NCBI GenBank assembly: GCA_032622095.1
Contig: CP136064.1
Span: 6,319,512 to 6,383,511 of the forward strand
DNA length: 64,000 nucleotides
Origin: Siphonodentalium dalli
Taxonomy: Eukaryota > Mollusca > Scaphopoda > Gadilida > Siphonodentaliidae
Direction of reading: 5' to 3'
The notes under the pieces: generated by a model
Seen by the model: the letters and a program-made list of their open reading frames with translations, nothing else
Databases searched by the model: none
What the model was told of the DNA's origin: nothing
Translations under genes and position numbers: made by a program
In this document: positions 14,201 to 23,430 of the stretch, piece by piece
Position numbering within the stretch: position 1 is the stretch's first letter
Layout of the letters: the number at the start of each line of letters is the position of its first letter

Positions 14201-16801
14201 ACACAACCTAAATGCTTCGTTACCACGCAACTTGGCGTGGTGCACATAGCTACCAAATTTCAATGCTTTATCTTTTAAACTCTCTGAGATATAAGGGTTT
14301 CAAAATATATTAAGAATAATAAATAATAATAATAGTGAAAAATAAAAAATTGAATAACAATATACTCCCATATTAAAATATGGAAGTATAATAAGGGAAT
14401 CGCGCGGAATTGATTGGAATGTCGATAGTATGGTTTATTGACATTTCTGTGTTCAGTTGGAACGTTCTGGTGTGACCCCCACCCATGCCTCAAAATTTGA
14501 TGACGCGGGTAGAAAAGTCGCCATATATCGGCCAATTTTCAAGATATCGAGCTAACTTTTGCGTCATTGTGTTCGTATTTGATGCCCCTTTAATATTTAC
14601 CAGGGTTTTGGTGAGGTATTGTGCCGATATTTTACTATGTAGGCCAATATGTATGTTTTCAGTTCGAATATCTCCGAACTCCTTCGACATAATGCAGCAA
14701 GTAGGTAATCGTTTAAAAGAACTAAAAATTCCCCGTCGAATGATACCAAACACGTCACGCTCGGTTGAAGGAATATAAATTCATAGTGCATTCTCTGTAA
14801 ACTTGAAAAAAGGAAGGAGCCACAATTTCTACATTTGTCAACCGATTCACAAAATTCACTCACGAGGACACTTAGTACATCCTATGGATACTTCACAACC
14901 ATTTTGGTTAAAATCGGCGACAAAAAAAAATTGACAAATTTTGTCCCTCCCCTAGCCCAGAAAAAAATTGAGCGGACCTTTGTCAAAATTTCCTGGTTTG
15001 GTCTTCTGTCTATGTTTAAGACGCTCACATAGAGCAAATCCAGCTGTTGCGCTTCGTCTAGGAGAAGATCTGGACACAAGCACTTTCTACACATGGACTT
15101 TATTAGTACATTTTTCGATGTGTTGTAACTTAGTCATTTCTCAACCGATTTACAAAATTCTTTCACGAGTAGCATCAATACGTCGTATAGATACACGACA
15201 GTAAAAATGGTTGGAATCGGTGACAAGAAAAAAATTGATAAATTTTCCACCCCTCTCCAGGTCAACAGATTGTTTCTGGACCTTGGTGAAAATTTCCCCG
15301 ATTCGTGCCCTTTCGTTAGTTAACACAATAACGAGAACCGAATTCAGCTGCTTGACTTCTTATAGGAGAAAATCTGCGCACAAACTTTTTCCATTTATTT
15401 TGTTTAAGGGCCATAACTCTGGTAAGCAAGTTAGGACACAAACCTAAATGCTTCGTTACCACGCAACTTGGCGTGGTGCACATAGCTACCAAATTTCAAT
15501 GCTTTATCTTTTAAACTCTCTGAGATATAAGGGTTTCAAAATATATTAAGAATAATAAATAATAATAATAGTGAAAAATAAAAAATTGAATAACAATATA
15601 CTCCCATATTAAAATATGGAAGTATAATAAGGGAATCGCGCGGAATTGATTGGAATGTCGATAGTATGGTTTATTGACATTTCTGTGTTCAGTTGGAACG
15701 TTCTGGTGTGACCCCCACCCATGCCTCAAAATTTGATGACGCGGGTAGAAAAGTCGCCATATATCGGCCAATTTTCAAGATATCGAGCTAACTTTTGCGT
15801 CATTGTGTTCGTATTTGATGCCCCTTTAATATTTACCAGGGTTTTGGTGAGGTATTGTGCCGATATTTTACTATGTAGGCCAATATGTATGTTTTCAGTT
15901 CGAATATCTCCGAACTCCTTCGACATAATGCAGCAAGTAGGTAATCGTTTAAAAGAACTAAAAATTCCCCGTCGAATGATACCAAACACGTCACGCTCGG
16001 TTGAAGGAATATAAATTCATAGTGCATTCTCTGTAAACTTGAAAAAAGGAAGGAGCCACAATTTCTACATTTGTCAACCGATTCACAAAATTCACTCACG
16101 AGGACACTTAGTACATCCTATGGATACTTCACAACCATTTTGGTTAAAATCGGCGACAAAAAAAAATTGACAAATTTTGTCCCTCCCCTAGCCCAGAAAA
16201 AAATTGAGCGGACCTTTGTCAAAATTTCCTGGTTTGGTCTTCTGTCTATGTTTAAGACGCTCACATAGAGCAAATCCAGCTGTTGCGCTTCGTCTAGGAG
16301 AAGATCTGGACACAAGCACTTTCTACACATGGACTTTATTAGTACATTTTTCGATGTGTTGTAACTTAGTCATTTCTCAACCGATTTACAAAATTCTTTC
16401 ACGAGTAGCATCAATACGTCGTATAGATACACGACAGTAAAAATGGTTGGAATCGGTGACAAGAAAAAAATTGATAAATTTTCCACCCCTCTCCAGGTCA
16501 ACAGATTGTTTCTGGACCTTGGTGAAAATTTCCCCGATTCGTGCCCTTTCGTTAGTTAACACAATAAAGAGAACCGAATTCAGCTGCTTGACTTCTTATA
16601 GGAGAAAATCTGCGCACAAACTTTTTCCATTTATTTTGTTTAAGGGCCATAACTCTGGTAAGCAAGTTAGGACACAAACCTAAATGCTTCGTTACCACGC
16701 AACTTGGCGTGGTGCACATAGCTACCAAATTTCAATGCTTTATCTTTTAAACTCTCTGAGATATAAGGGTTTCAAAATATATTAAGAATAATAAATAATA
16801 A

Positions 16802-16859
16802 CTAGAGGTCAGATTCCATGGAATCAGATATACTTCCATGGTATCCCATCCCATCCCAT
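16802..16859 (+). repeat. 3' cap of array A (CTAGA cap)
   Basis: Starts CTAGAGG, then a perfect 14-bp palindrome GATTCCATGGAATC (16812-16825), then GATATACTTCCATGG, then a CCCAT-type pyrimidine tract. The same segment follows the A monomer at 31551, with the preceding monomer cut at the same base, after which the flanks are unrelated. That defines a true 3' end of the repeat element. The ATACTTCC arm is the same arm found in the boundary hairpins. Confidence 0.75.
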
Positions 16860-17150
16860 GTGAGTGTTATGCGTATATGTGTATTCCTCTTAATTCGAAT
16901 TCATATTGGTGCTTAATGATCCGATGGTGGACTTGCATTGACATTTCTAAATATTAAATATACTCCAAAGGTTTATGTCATGATGATTAATGACTGTCTA
17001 ATGCATCATGGTCCTGACCAACTGAGTCACCATTCACCCAGCCAATTAGTTCATTTGTATTCAGTAGGAATACATTTTATGGCTAATTATAACCGCTCCC
17101 CTGGATGCCCAAATCCTGTTCAACGGTCACGAAATTTGGTGTGTCTGATT
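16860..17150. other. spacer, no recognisable feature
   Basis: A/T-rich sequence with no persuasive reading frame, no tandem structure and no match that I can see elsewhere in the window. It immediately follows the cap, so it marks the insertion context of array A. Confidence 0.5.
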
Positions 17151-17550
17151 ATAGAGTAATCGGCTTGTATATATATCAAAAGGGTGCAAATCATATTAAT
17201 TTGAGTAATATATTTCACCCGTTAACAATGTTACGCGCTACCAGGATTAAACAGTCCACTCTAAAACTTATACAATCGTTCGAAAGTTGCACCTGGATAC
17301 TTTTGACCACGTCAACAAATTGTTGTCTCAAAGTTTTATTTTTTAAGTAATTTTCCACATTTGTTTGTGGTGGAATTTGCCAAGTCTGAACCCACCCGAC
17401 GCAAGCTCTCCGCTGAGCATACATCTTGGAGGCGTACCTACAGTATACCGACGTACATGCTTCTGCATTAAACTAGATCTTTATTAGCACGTTTGGATTT
17501 GGGGCTACAATTAGGTTAGTGATAGACTACTTAAGTATAAATATTTATAT
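17150..17550 (+). repeat. dispersed repeat, paralogue of 31985-32375
   Basis: Shared landmarks in the same order with the second spacer: TTTGAGTAATATAT followed by CACCCGTTA; a TACCAGG-TTAAAC phrase; GGTGGAATTTGCCAA followed by TCTGAACCCACCCGAC; CAGTATACCG; CGTTTGGATTTGGGGCTA; and AGTGATAGACTAC. The two copies are clearly homologous but have many substitutions and indels, so they are much older than the amplification of the arrays. No coding capacity is visible. Confidence 0.7.
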
Positions 17551-18010
17551 TATACTAGCAGGGTGACCAGACTTCGTCCGTGCTGTTTTCCCTATTGACA
17601 ATTTTGAAGGTCAAGGTCAGGTCGGGGACTCGATTTGACCCGTGTAAAACATTCCCACGACAAAATTATCCCTAGGTATCAATTTCATCAAAATCCCGTC
17701 GAAAGGCGCGATTTGACCTTGATTTGACCATTTTAAAGGTCAAGGTCAGGTCGGGGACACAGTTTTACCGGTCCAAAACACTCCCCGGACAAACGTACCC
17801 ATAGGTATCAAATTTCGTGGAAATCCATCCGTTTTACACGATTTGACATTGAATTGACCATTTTTAAAGTCATGACCAGGTCGGGGTCAAAAGCACTCCC
17901 CGGACAAAAGTATCCCTAGATATCAAGTTTCGTCGAAATCCGTCCGGCTGTTTTCCTGGCCATACCTAACAGACAAACAGACAGAAGTCCCAAAATATGT
18001 AGTAGATAGC
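17551..18010 (+). repeat. GGTCAAGGTC minisatellite-like element, ~3 subunits
   Basis: Opens with ACTAGCAGGGTGACC and GACTTCGTCCG, then contains three diverged subunits of about 130 bp. Each has a form of GGTCAAGGTCAGGTCGGGG, a CCCGGACAAA-type phrase, a CCTAGGTATCAA-type phrase and a GAAATCCGTCC-type phrase. It ends with GACAAACAGACAGAAG. A related block in the opposite orientation lies at 31610-31880. The opening motif recurs inverted at about 20622-20655. Such blocks look like tails of an interspersed retroelement family, but no coding region is present to assign one. Confidence 0.6.
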
Positions 18011-18300
18011 AATGTCACAAGTAAACCGATCCAGCTGAAAATTCGAATATGGCACTTTAGATTTTCGGTGGAATTTACCAAAAGTCTCAACCCACCCCAT
18101 CTTGCATTCTCCGTTAGGTAGGTTACTTTTAAAGTATAGCTGTCAAGATTTGGGGGGGGTGGCTTGAATAGAATATCCAAATGTACCTGCTACGGCATTA
18201 CCTTGCTCTTTAATTAGCCCGTTTGGATTTGGTGGGAAGAATAGGTGCATTTTCCCGTTCCCCGTATAGCGGAAAGGGGTATATATAGTCACGCATTTCA
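18011..18300 (+). repeat. dispersed repeat, paralogue of 32385-32740
   Basis: Landmarks shared with the second spacer are GTCACAAGTAAACCG (GTCACGAGTAAACCG there), TCTCAACCCAC, CATTCTCCGTT, TTGCTCTTTAA, CCGTTTGGATTTGG and a CCCCGTA...CGGAAAG phrase. It overlaps the start of the 413-bp duplication. It is non-coding and diverged from its partner, like the neighbouring paralogous block. Confidence 0.65.
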
Positions 18301-18567
18301 ATCAGTTTGGATATAAAGTTTAAATATACACAGTTATATGCCTATATATTTAATACTAATATATTTTCTTATAAATTAACAGCGCAGTGCGTAGCCGAGT
18401 GGTGAGAGCGTCAAACCCCTCAGTTTGTGTTTTATTGCGACGTGAGTTCGAATCCCGTCAAATTATCTACTATTTTTTTTTAATTTTTAACATGCTTTGG
18501 TGTATTTTAATCATCAAATACGAATAATACCAAACTAAAGATAATGTAAAGATGCTTTTTATATTCG
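18155..18567 (+). repeat. 413-bp tandem duplication, copy 1
   Basis: Runs from the G-rich GGGGGGTGGCTTGAATAG to GATGCTTTTTATATTCG and is followed directly by copy 2. The copies differ at few positions (GGTGGGAAG against GTTGGGAAG, and the length or composition of the T-run). This is a recent local duplication and includes a complete tRNA-like head with an oligo-T run behind it. Confidence 0.9.
18384..18482 (+). ncRNA. tRNA-derived SINE-like head, copy 1
   Basis: Contains an RNA polymerase III type A box (TAGCCGAGTGG, 18392-18402) and B box (GTTCGAATCC, about 18446-18455), spaced as in tRNA-Ser/Leu-like genes with a long variable region, and an oligo-T run from about 18473 that could terminate pol III. 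An anticodon-like stem CAAAC / GTTTG is present with a 6-base loop. The bases where the acceptor stem should be do not pair, and the T stem is imperfect. It is therefore more likely a tRNA-derived SINE head or tRNA pseudogene than a working tRNA. Confidence 0.5.
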
Positions 18568-18980
18568 GGGGGTGGCTTGAATAGAATATCCAAATGTACC
18601 TGCTACGGCATTACCTTGCTCTTTAATTAGCCCGTTTGGATTTGTTGGGAAGAATAGGTGCATTTTCCCGTTCCCCGTATAGCGGAAAGGGGTATATATA
18701 GTCACGCATTTCAATCAGTTTGGATATAAAGTTTAAATATACACAGTTATATGCCTATATATTTAATACTAATATATTTTCTTATAAATTAACAGCGCAG
18801 TGCGTAGCCGAGTGGTGAGAGCGTCAAACCCCTCAGTTTGTGTTTTATTGCGACGTGAGTTCGAATCCCGTCAAATTATCTACTATTTTTTTTTTATTTT
18901 TAACATGCTTTGGTGTATTTTAATCATCAAATACGAATAATACCAAACTAAAGATAATGTAAAGATGCTTTTTATATTCG
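18568..18980 (+). repeat. 413-bp tandem duplication, copy 2
   Basis: Direct repeat of 18155-18567 with an offset of exactly 413 bp. After its last base the sequence continues into unrelated A/T-rich spacer. Confidence 0.9.
18797..18895 (+). ncRNA. tRNA-derived SINE-like head, copy 2
   Basis: Copy of the tRNA-like head carried by the second 413-bp duplicate, with the A box at 18805-18815, the B box near 18859-18868 and a T-run behind it. It has the same unpaired acceptor region as copy 1, and duplication of the whole 413-bp block explains its origin. Confidence 0.5.
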
Positions 18981-19279
18981 ATAAATAACTAGAATATAAA
19001 CGTCGATGTGTTATTGAATCGGATATAAAACAATAAACACGTGGGTCGGTTTTCGCATATATAACATGAAGCGCGCTTAATGAACGTTCGGTCCGAAGAA
19101 TATAATGAGTGATTAACAACAACACACAAAGAGTTTGAACGTAATCAAACAGAAAAGAGCGTTCTCTATAAGTAGATTCCTTTATGGTAGGAATAATGAG
19201 CGGTTGTTTCACGTTTGCTTTTTGACAATACTTAAATGACGGTGAACGAAACTATCAGTGGTGTTTTATTTTGCGAAAG
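18981..19279. other. spacer upstream of the possible exon
   Basis: A/T-rich sequence with no tandem structure. A minus-strand frame of about 109 codons spans part of it (18883-19212), but it includes the poly-T region of the SINE-like copy and has no domain-like composition, so I do not call it. Confidence 0.4.
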
Positions 19280-19308
19280 TATAAAAGGAGTCATTTCCAA
19301 TTCAGCAG
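19280..19308 (+). promoter_or_regulatory. possible core promoter: TATA box plus initiator
   Basis: TATAAAAG at 19280-19287 is followed 24 bases after its first base by TTCAGCAG, a TCA-type initiator with its A at 19304. This spacing is normal for metazoan TATA promoters. It lies 85 bp upstream of a short signal-peptide-like reading frame, which makes the combination more suggestive than either part alone. Confidence 0.4.
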
Positions 19309-19388
19309 ACATATACTGACGGAAATAATTGAATGTCTATCAGCAGTATACTACGGTTTATAACAATATACAAATTGTTCTTACGAAA

Positions 19389-19464
19389 ATGATGATGTTT
19401 GCATGTTTCTATGTGTTTATCGTTGTTATCGCAAATGGAATAATTGGCTATACGTCGTCATTAC
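19389..19464 (+). CDS. possible first coding exon, signal-peptide-like
   Basis: Starting at three consecutive ATG codons, the frame encodes a strongly hydrophobic stretch (MMMFACFYVFIVVIANG...) followed by small polar residues, as in a secretory signal peptide with a cleavage zone. The frame closes with TAG at 19467, but a splice-donor-like GTTAGT begins at 19465, so translation could continue in a later exon. No matching downstream exon is identified; the following kilobase is mostly dispersed repeat. With only about 25 codons a chance frame is quite possible. Product and family are unknown. Confidence 0.3.
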
Positions 19465-19469
19465 GTTAG

Positions 19470-19935
19470 TAGAAATATACACCGTACAACGAAGGTTTGT
19501 TTGATCAAATTAATGTAATGTTTGTATTTTGTTTGGTTGTATATGATATGCAATGCGTTGAAGATGCGAAAGAAAATACAAAAGTGAAATGCACGCACGC
19601 AGATAGCTCATGACACACTATACACGATAAAATTATAATTTACCACACACCATGGGCTACACAATTTACGAATAGGTGGGTTTATATTAAAATCCAAGTT
19701 ATTTGCTTTATAACGGCTCCGATATGAACTCATACCAATATACCACTCTGGAAATGATTGTTGGAATTCGACGGCGTTCTATCAGTTCTCTGGTAGAGGA
19801 TTGAGACTGGCCCGCGGCAAGACGGGTGTATTCGAATCGGAGGTAGGTTCCATCCCACGGGGGATGGGGTAGCCGGAGAGAGGGGAGTGACAAATTTTTG
19901 GCGTATATATAGATAATATATCTATTATATATTTT
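19470..19935. other. intron-like or intergenic sequence
   Basis: No recognisable exon. It includes GC-richer text near 19800-19880 (CCCGCGGCAAGACGGG and a GGGGGATGGGG run) that differs from the A/T-rich surroundings and may be a fragment of an unrecognised repeat. Confidence 0.4.
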
Positions 19936-20670
19936 GAAAGATCTGTGTGTAAGTTTGTAAGTTTGTGTGTTTGAAATCGATGGACTCGAAAACGACTAAG
20001 CCAATTTCAATGAAATTTGGTATTTGGATGTGTTTTCGGCCGGAGACGAACATAGGCATATTTATTTGTCCGTGCGAGGTCAACTTTTCACGTGCGGAGG
20101 TCAAATCTGTTTTTACGCCGTTTTGCGCTAATATATTTCAGTTCGGTGCTCACAAATCGATACGATATAGCGCGAATAATAAATTGCCAGTCATATAATT
20201 TGCACGGTTAGAATCTGTGTGGCTTCATCTTTCCAACGATATATAATATGTATGTATCCGTTTTAGTTATCTGCCTCAATTATTAGGGACAAGTGGTACG
20301 ACTCTTTTATCAGGATAAAATCAATGCGTAACTTCTATGACGTCGTCAGAGGTCATAAAGTTAGATTACGTTAACTCTCACCCTGCCGATGCATTTGACT
20401 GTGTCGCGTTAACTCATCACCGGCCGAGGTATCCGCAAATGACATTGGGCTATATATCTCGAAAACGGGTGTAGCTATCGACTTGAAATTTGGTATGTGG
20501 ATGTATCTTGCCCCGGATACGAATTTTATCGGGTCGCCGAGCACGTGCGACACCAGCTTCGCGCATGCGCAGACCAGATCAAGGAAACGGGTGGAGCAAT
20601 CGACTTGAAATTTTTTTTTTTAATAGCCCGGACGAAGTCGGGTCACCTTCTAGTATTATATATATAAGCG
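19936..20670 (-). repeat. interspersed retroelement-like fragment
   Basis: Several diverged repeats of phrases such as ACTCGAAAACGACTAAGCC, TGAAATTTGGTATTTGG and TCGACTTGAAATTTGGTATG (near 19985, 20465 and 20590), then a T-run and AGCCCGGACGAAGTCGGG followed by TCACCTTCTAGT (20622-20652). The last phrase is the inverse of the opening of the 17551 block. Such text is typical of degenerate interspersed elements in invertebrate genomes. No reverse transcriptase or other coding region survives. The strand is assigned from that shared end and is uncertain. Confidence 0.5.
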
Positions 20671-20870
20671 GAATTATTTTGAAGAGCTCTTTTCACTTGA
20701 CTGAGAAAAAAATAATGTTCTATGTCCAAAAGTTTTTGTTGAAATATTGGAGCCTTTTTCAAAAAGTGAAAACAAAATGAACGACTTTTCTGGGACAGGT
20801 CGATTTGGATCCGTTTTGGACTCTGGATTTCCCAAAAGTCATCTCCGTTTCGCGTGTAGCATAATATGAA
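20671..20870. other. left flank of array B
   Basis: Non-repetitive sequence up to the abrupt start of B homology at TCTTCGGAGGAGATG. The array again starts in mid-monomer. No hairpin and no inverted counterpart of the CTAGA cap is seen here, so the expected left terminus of the element is missing or unrecognised. Confidence 0.5.
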
Positions 20871-21204
20871 TCTTCGGAGGAGATGTGATCACAAGCACAT
20901 GGGCCCAAATTGCAAACTTTGAGGGCCCGTAACTCTTGCATTTCTTCTCGGATTTCAAAAATCCTTTCCGGTATGAGTTTGTTTTCGTTCGGGAAATACA
21001 TAAACTTAAATATATGAATGTCAATCAAAATTTTATTTTTAAAAAAATTTGCCCCCCACCCCAGTGTCAAAATATATGTCCGACCCTGTCAAATTTTCCT
21101 TCTCTGACTAAACTGACAACGGTCAACACGACTATGAAAATCACATGCAGTTATCTGGAATGATACAAGAGGACAATACAGTACAATCAAATAGAGGTTT
21201 GCCA

Positions 21205-21540
21205 ACTATGGGCGGTAACTCCTCAGGGAAAGCGCGGACACAAGTTCTGATGCCCGTGGGCAGTAGGGCATATCGAGATGTGCATACGGTCCAATTTTCG
21301 ATGCTCTGCTCCTTATAATTTCCGAGATAATCAAATGACATTTGTTCAGATAAAGGGAGATAACTCCTCGGGGAAAACGCGGACAATATTCGTTATGCGA
21401 CGATGGCATACAACTCTTTGATCCCAAGATACGTACCAAGTTTTAGTTGCTACTCCTGTTACTTTTTCGAGTAATAAGGGTTGCAAAAGTGTCCAGTATA
21501 ATAATGAAAAATAATCGAAAAAGGGCCATAACTCTGTTAA
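21205..21540 (+). repeat. TAACTCC modules inside B (~145-165 bp period)
   Basis: Three diverged modules in tandem start with GGGCGGTAACTCC (about 21210), AGGGAGATAACTCC (about 21354) and AAGGGCCATAACTCTG (about 21522). The first two continue with GGACACAA/GGACAATA, a TACGGTCCAATTTT or TACGTACCAAGTTTT phrase, and a TTTCCGAG / TTTTCGAG phrase. The A monomer holds the same order: GGGCCATAACTC, GGACACAA, TACCAAATTT, TCTGAGATATAAGGG. This is the common building block of all families here. Confidence 0.75.
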
Positions 21541-21889
21541 AAGATATTGGACCAACATCCGGATACCATTATTTTTAGTAGACCTTATATGCCTTCATTC
21601 GCTAGAGATTTCGCGGTCCTCCTCCCATTAGTTTCTGAGTATTTCCAATTAAACAGAAAACGGCCGCAGTAGAAAAACAATATACTTCCTTGGTTACACC
21701 ATGGAAGTATAATAATAGGAACAATCATGAGTGAAAAGAATCGCAGTTTATGGACGTAAAATATAAAGTATGGTGATTATATGTTGTCCTAACATGTGTA
21801 GGTTGATCTCAAGTGTTTGGACGTGACCCCACCCCTGCCTCGAAATTGGGTGACGGATTGGGAAAACATCAACCCCTGGCACAAAATGC

Positions 21890-22690
21890 TAAGTTTGAGG
21901 CCCCGTAACTCCGTTAGTTTCCAACGGATTTTAAAATTGTTTCCATTTTTGTGATTTGCTGCTAACATAGATTGCATAGTATAAATTTCATCTGATTTGG
22001 AGACGGATAACACTTTGATTATTGGAAAGCATATGGGCCCAAATTAAAACTTGGACGGCCAAAATCTCCGCCATTTTTCAACGGATTTACGATCTGTTTT
22101 CAGCTTCCAGATCGGCTGATGTTGCAAATGTTATATTCCAAGTTTAATCCGATTCCGAGAAGAATTAAAAATTGGTACCACGGACCACCCCTCCCCAGAC
22201 CCACAATACTGAACCGACACTGGAAAAATTTGGCCCACCGCGTGCCGTCTTCAGTCCGTACGCATTTTCGTATCAGATGACATCCAATGTTCGATATCTT
22301 CGGAGGAGATGTGTTATCAAGCACACGGGCCCAAAATTGCAAAGTTTGAGGGGCCGCAATTCTTTCAGTTTTTGATGGATTTCGAAATTCTTTCACTTTC
22401 TAGATCGGCTGATGTTGCAGATGTTAGATTCCAAGTTTCATCTGATTCCGAGAAGAATTAAAAATTGGTACCACGGACCACCCCTCCCCAGACCCACAAT
22501 AATGAACCGACACTGGCAAAATTTAGCCCACCGCGTGCCCTCTTCAGTCCGCACACATTGGCGTATCAGATGACATCCTATGTTCGATATCTTCGGAGGA
22601 GATGTGATCACAAGCACATGGGCCCAAATTGCAAACTTTGAGGGCCCGTAACTCTTGCATTTCTTCTCGGATTTCAAAAATCCTTTTCCG
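21890..22690 (+). repeat. fourfold diverged module inside B
   Basis: Four versions of one phrase lie in the same direction at about 21897 (GAGGCCCCGTAACTCC), 22053 (GGACGGCCAAAATCTCC), 22348 (GAGGGGCCGCAATTC) and 22640 (GAGGGCCCGTAACTC), 156, 295 and 292 bp apart. The last two intervals share long matching text, including TTGGTACCACGGACCACCCC and TCTTCGGAGGAGATGTG. Each B monomer was thus itself built by older tandem duplication. Confidence 0.8.
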
Positions 22691-23401
22691 GTATGAGTTT
22701 GTTTTCGTTCGGGAAATACATAAACTTAAATATATGAATGTCAATCAAAATTTTATTTTTAAAAAAATTTGCCCCCCACCCCAGTGTCAAAATATATGTC
22801 CGACCCTGTCAAATTTTCCTTCTCTGACTAAACTGACAACGGTCAACACGACTATGAAAATCACATGCAGTTATCTGGAATGATACAAGAGGACAATACA
22901 GTACAATCAAATAGAGGTTTGCCAACTATGGGCGGTAACTCCTCAGGGAAAGCGCGGACACAAGTTCTGATGCCCGTGGGCAGTAGGGCATATCGAGATG
23001 TGCATACGGTCCAATTTTCGATGCTCTGCTCCTTATAATTTCCGAGATAATCAAATGACATTTGTTCAGATAAAGGGAGATAACTCCTCGGGGAAAACGC
23101 GGACAATATTCGTTATGCGACGATGGCATACAACTCTTTGATCCCAAGATACGTACCAAGTTTTAGTTTGCTACTCCTGTTACTTTTCGAGTAATAAGGG
23201 TTGCAAAAGTGTCCAGTATAATAATGAAAAATAATCGAAAAAGGGCCATAACTCTGTTAAAAGATATTGGACCAACATCCGGATACCATTATTTTTAGTA
23301 GACCTTATATGCCTTCATTCGCTAGAGATTTCGCGGTCCTCCCCCCATTAGTTTCTGAGTATTTCCAATTAAACAGAAAACGGCCGCAGTAGAAAAACAA
23401 T

Positions 23402-23430
23402 ATACTTCCTTGGTTACACCATGGAAGTAT
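23402..23430. repeat. B-type boundary hairpin
   Basis: 29-bp inverted repeat with outer arms ATACTTCC and GGAAGTAT (8 bp, perfect), one T/T mismatch, then inner arms TGGT / ACCA around a 3-base loop. It is present once per B monomer, at the last B/A junction, and three times in the diverged B block of the third locus (33364, 33575, 35304). Its sequence is unchanged between the near-identical and the diverged copies, so the hairpin is better conserved than its surroundings. Confidence 0.85.

Larger units (their letters stand above)
163..16801 (+). repeat. tandem array A, ~13.5 monomers of 1236 bp
   Basis: Head-to-tail array of a non-coding monomer. The boundary hairpin recurs at 772, 2008, 3244, 4480, 5716, 6952, 8189, 9425, 10658, 11891, 13127, 14362 and 15598, so the period is 1236 bp except where 1-6 bp are gained or lost (1237 at 6952-8189, 1235 at 13127-14362, 1233 on each side of 10658). 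Monomers differ by only a handful of substitutions, apart from the indel-rich copy at 10.35-11.25 kb. The last copy stops short of its hairpin and joins a CTAGA cap at 16802. No reading frame longer than about 100 codons persists in regular copies and none resembles a known domain. The very low divergence implies recent amplification or strong homogenisation. Confidence 0.97.

Noticed and set aside
18384-18465. Functional tRNA gene
   Set aside because: A and B boxes are present but the acceptor stem does not pair, the anticodon loop is the wrong size and the T stem is imperfect.
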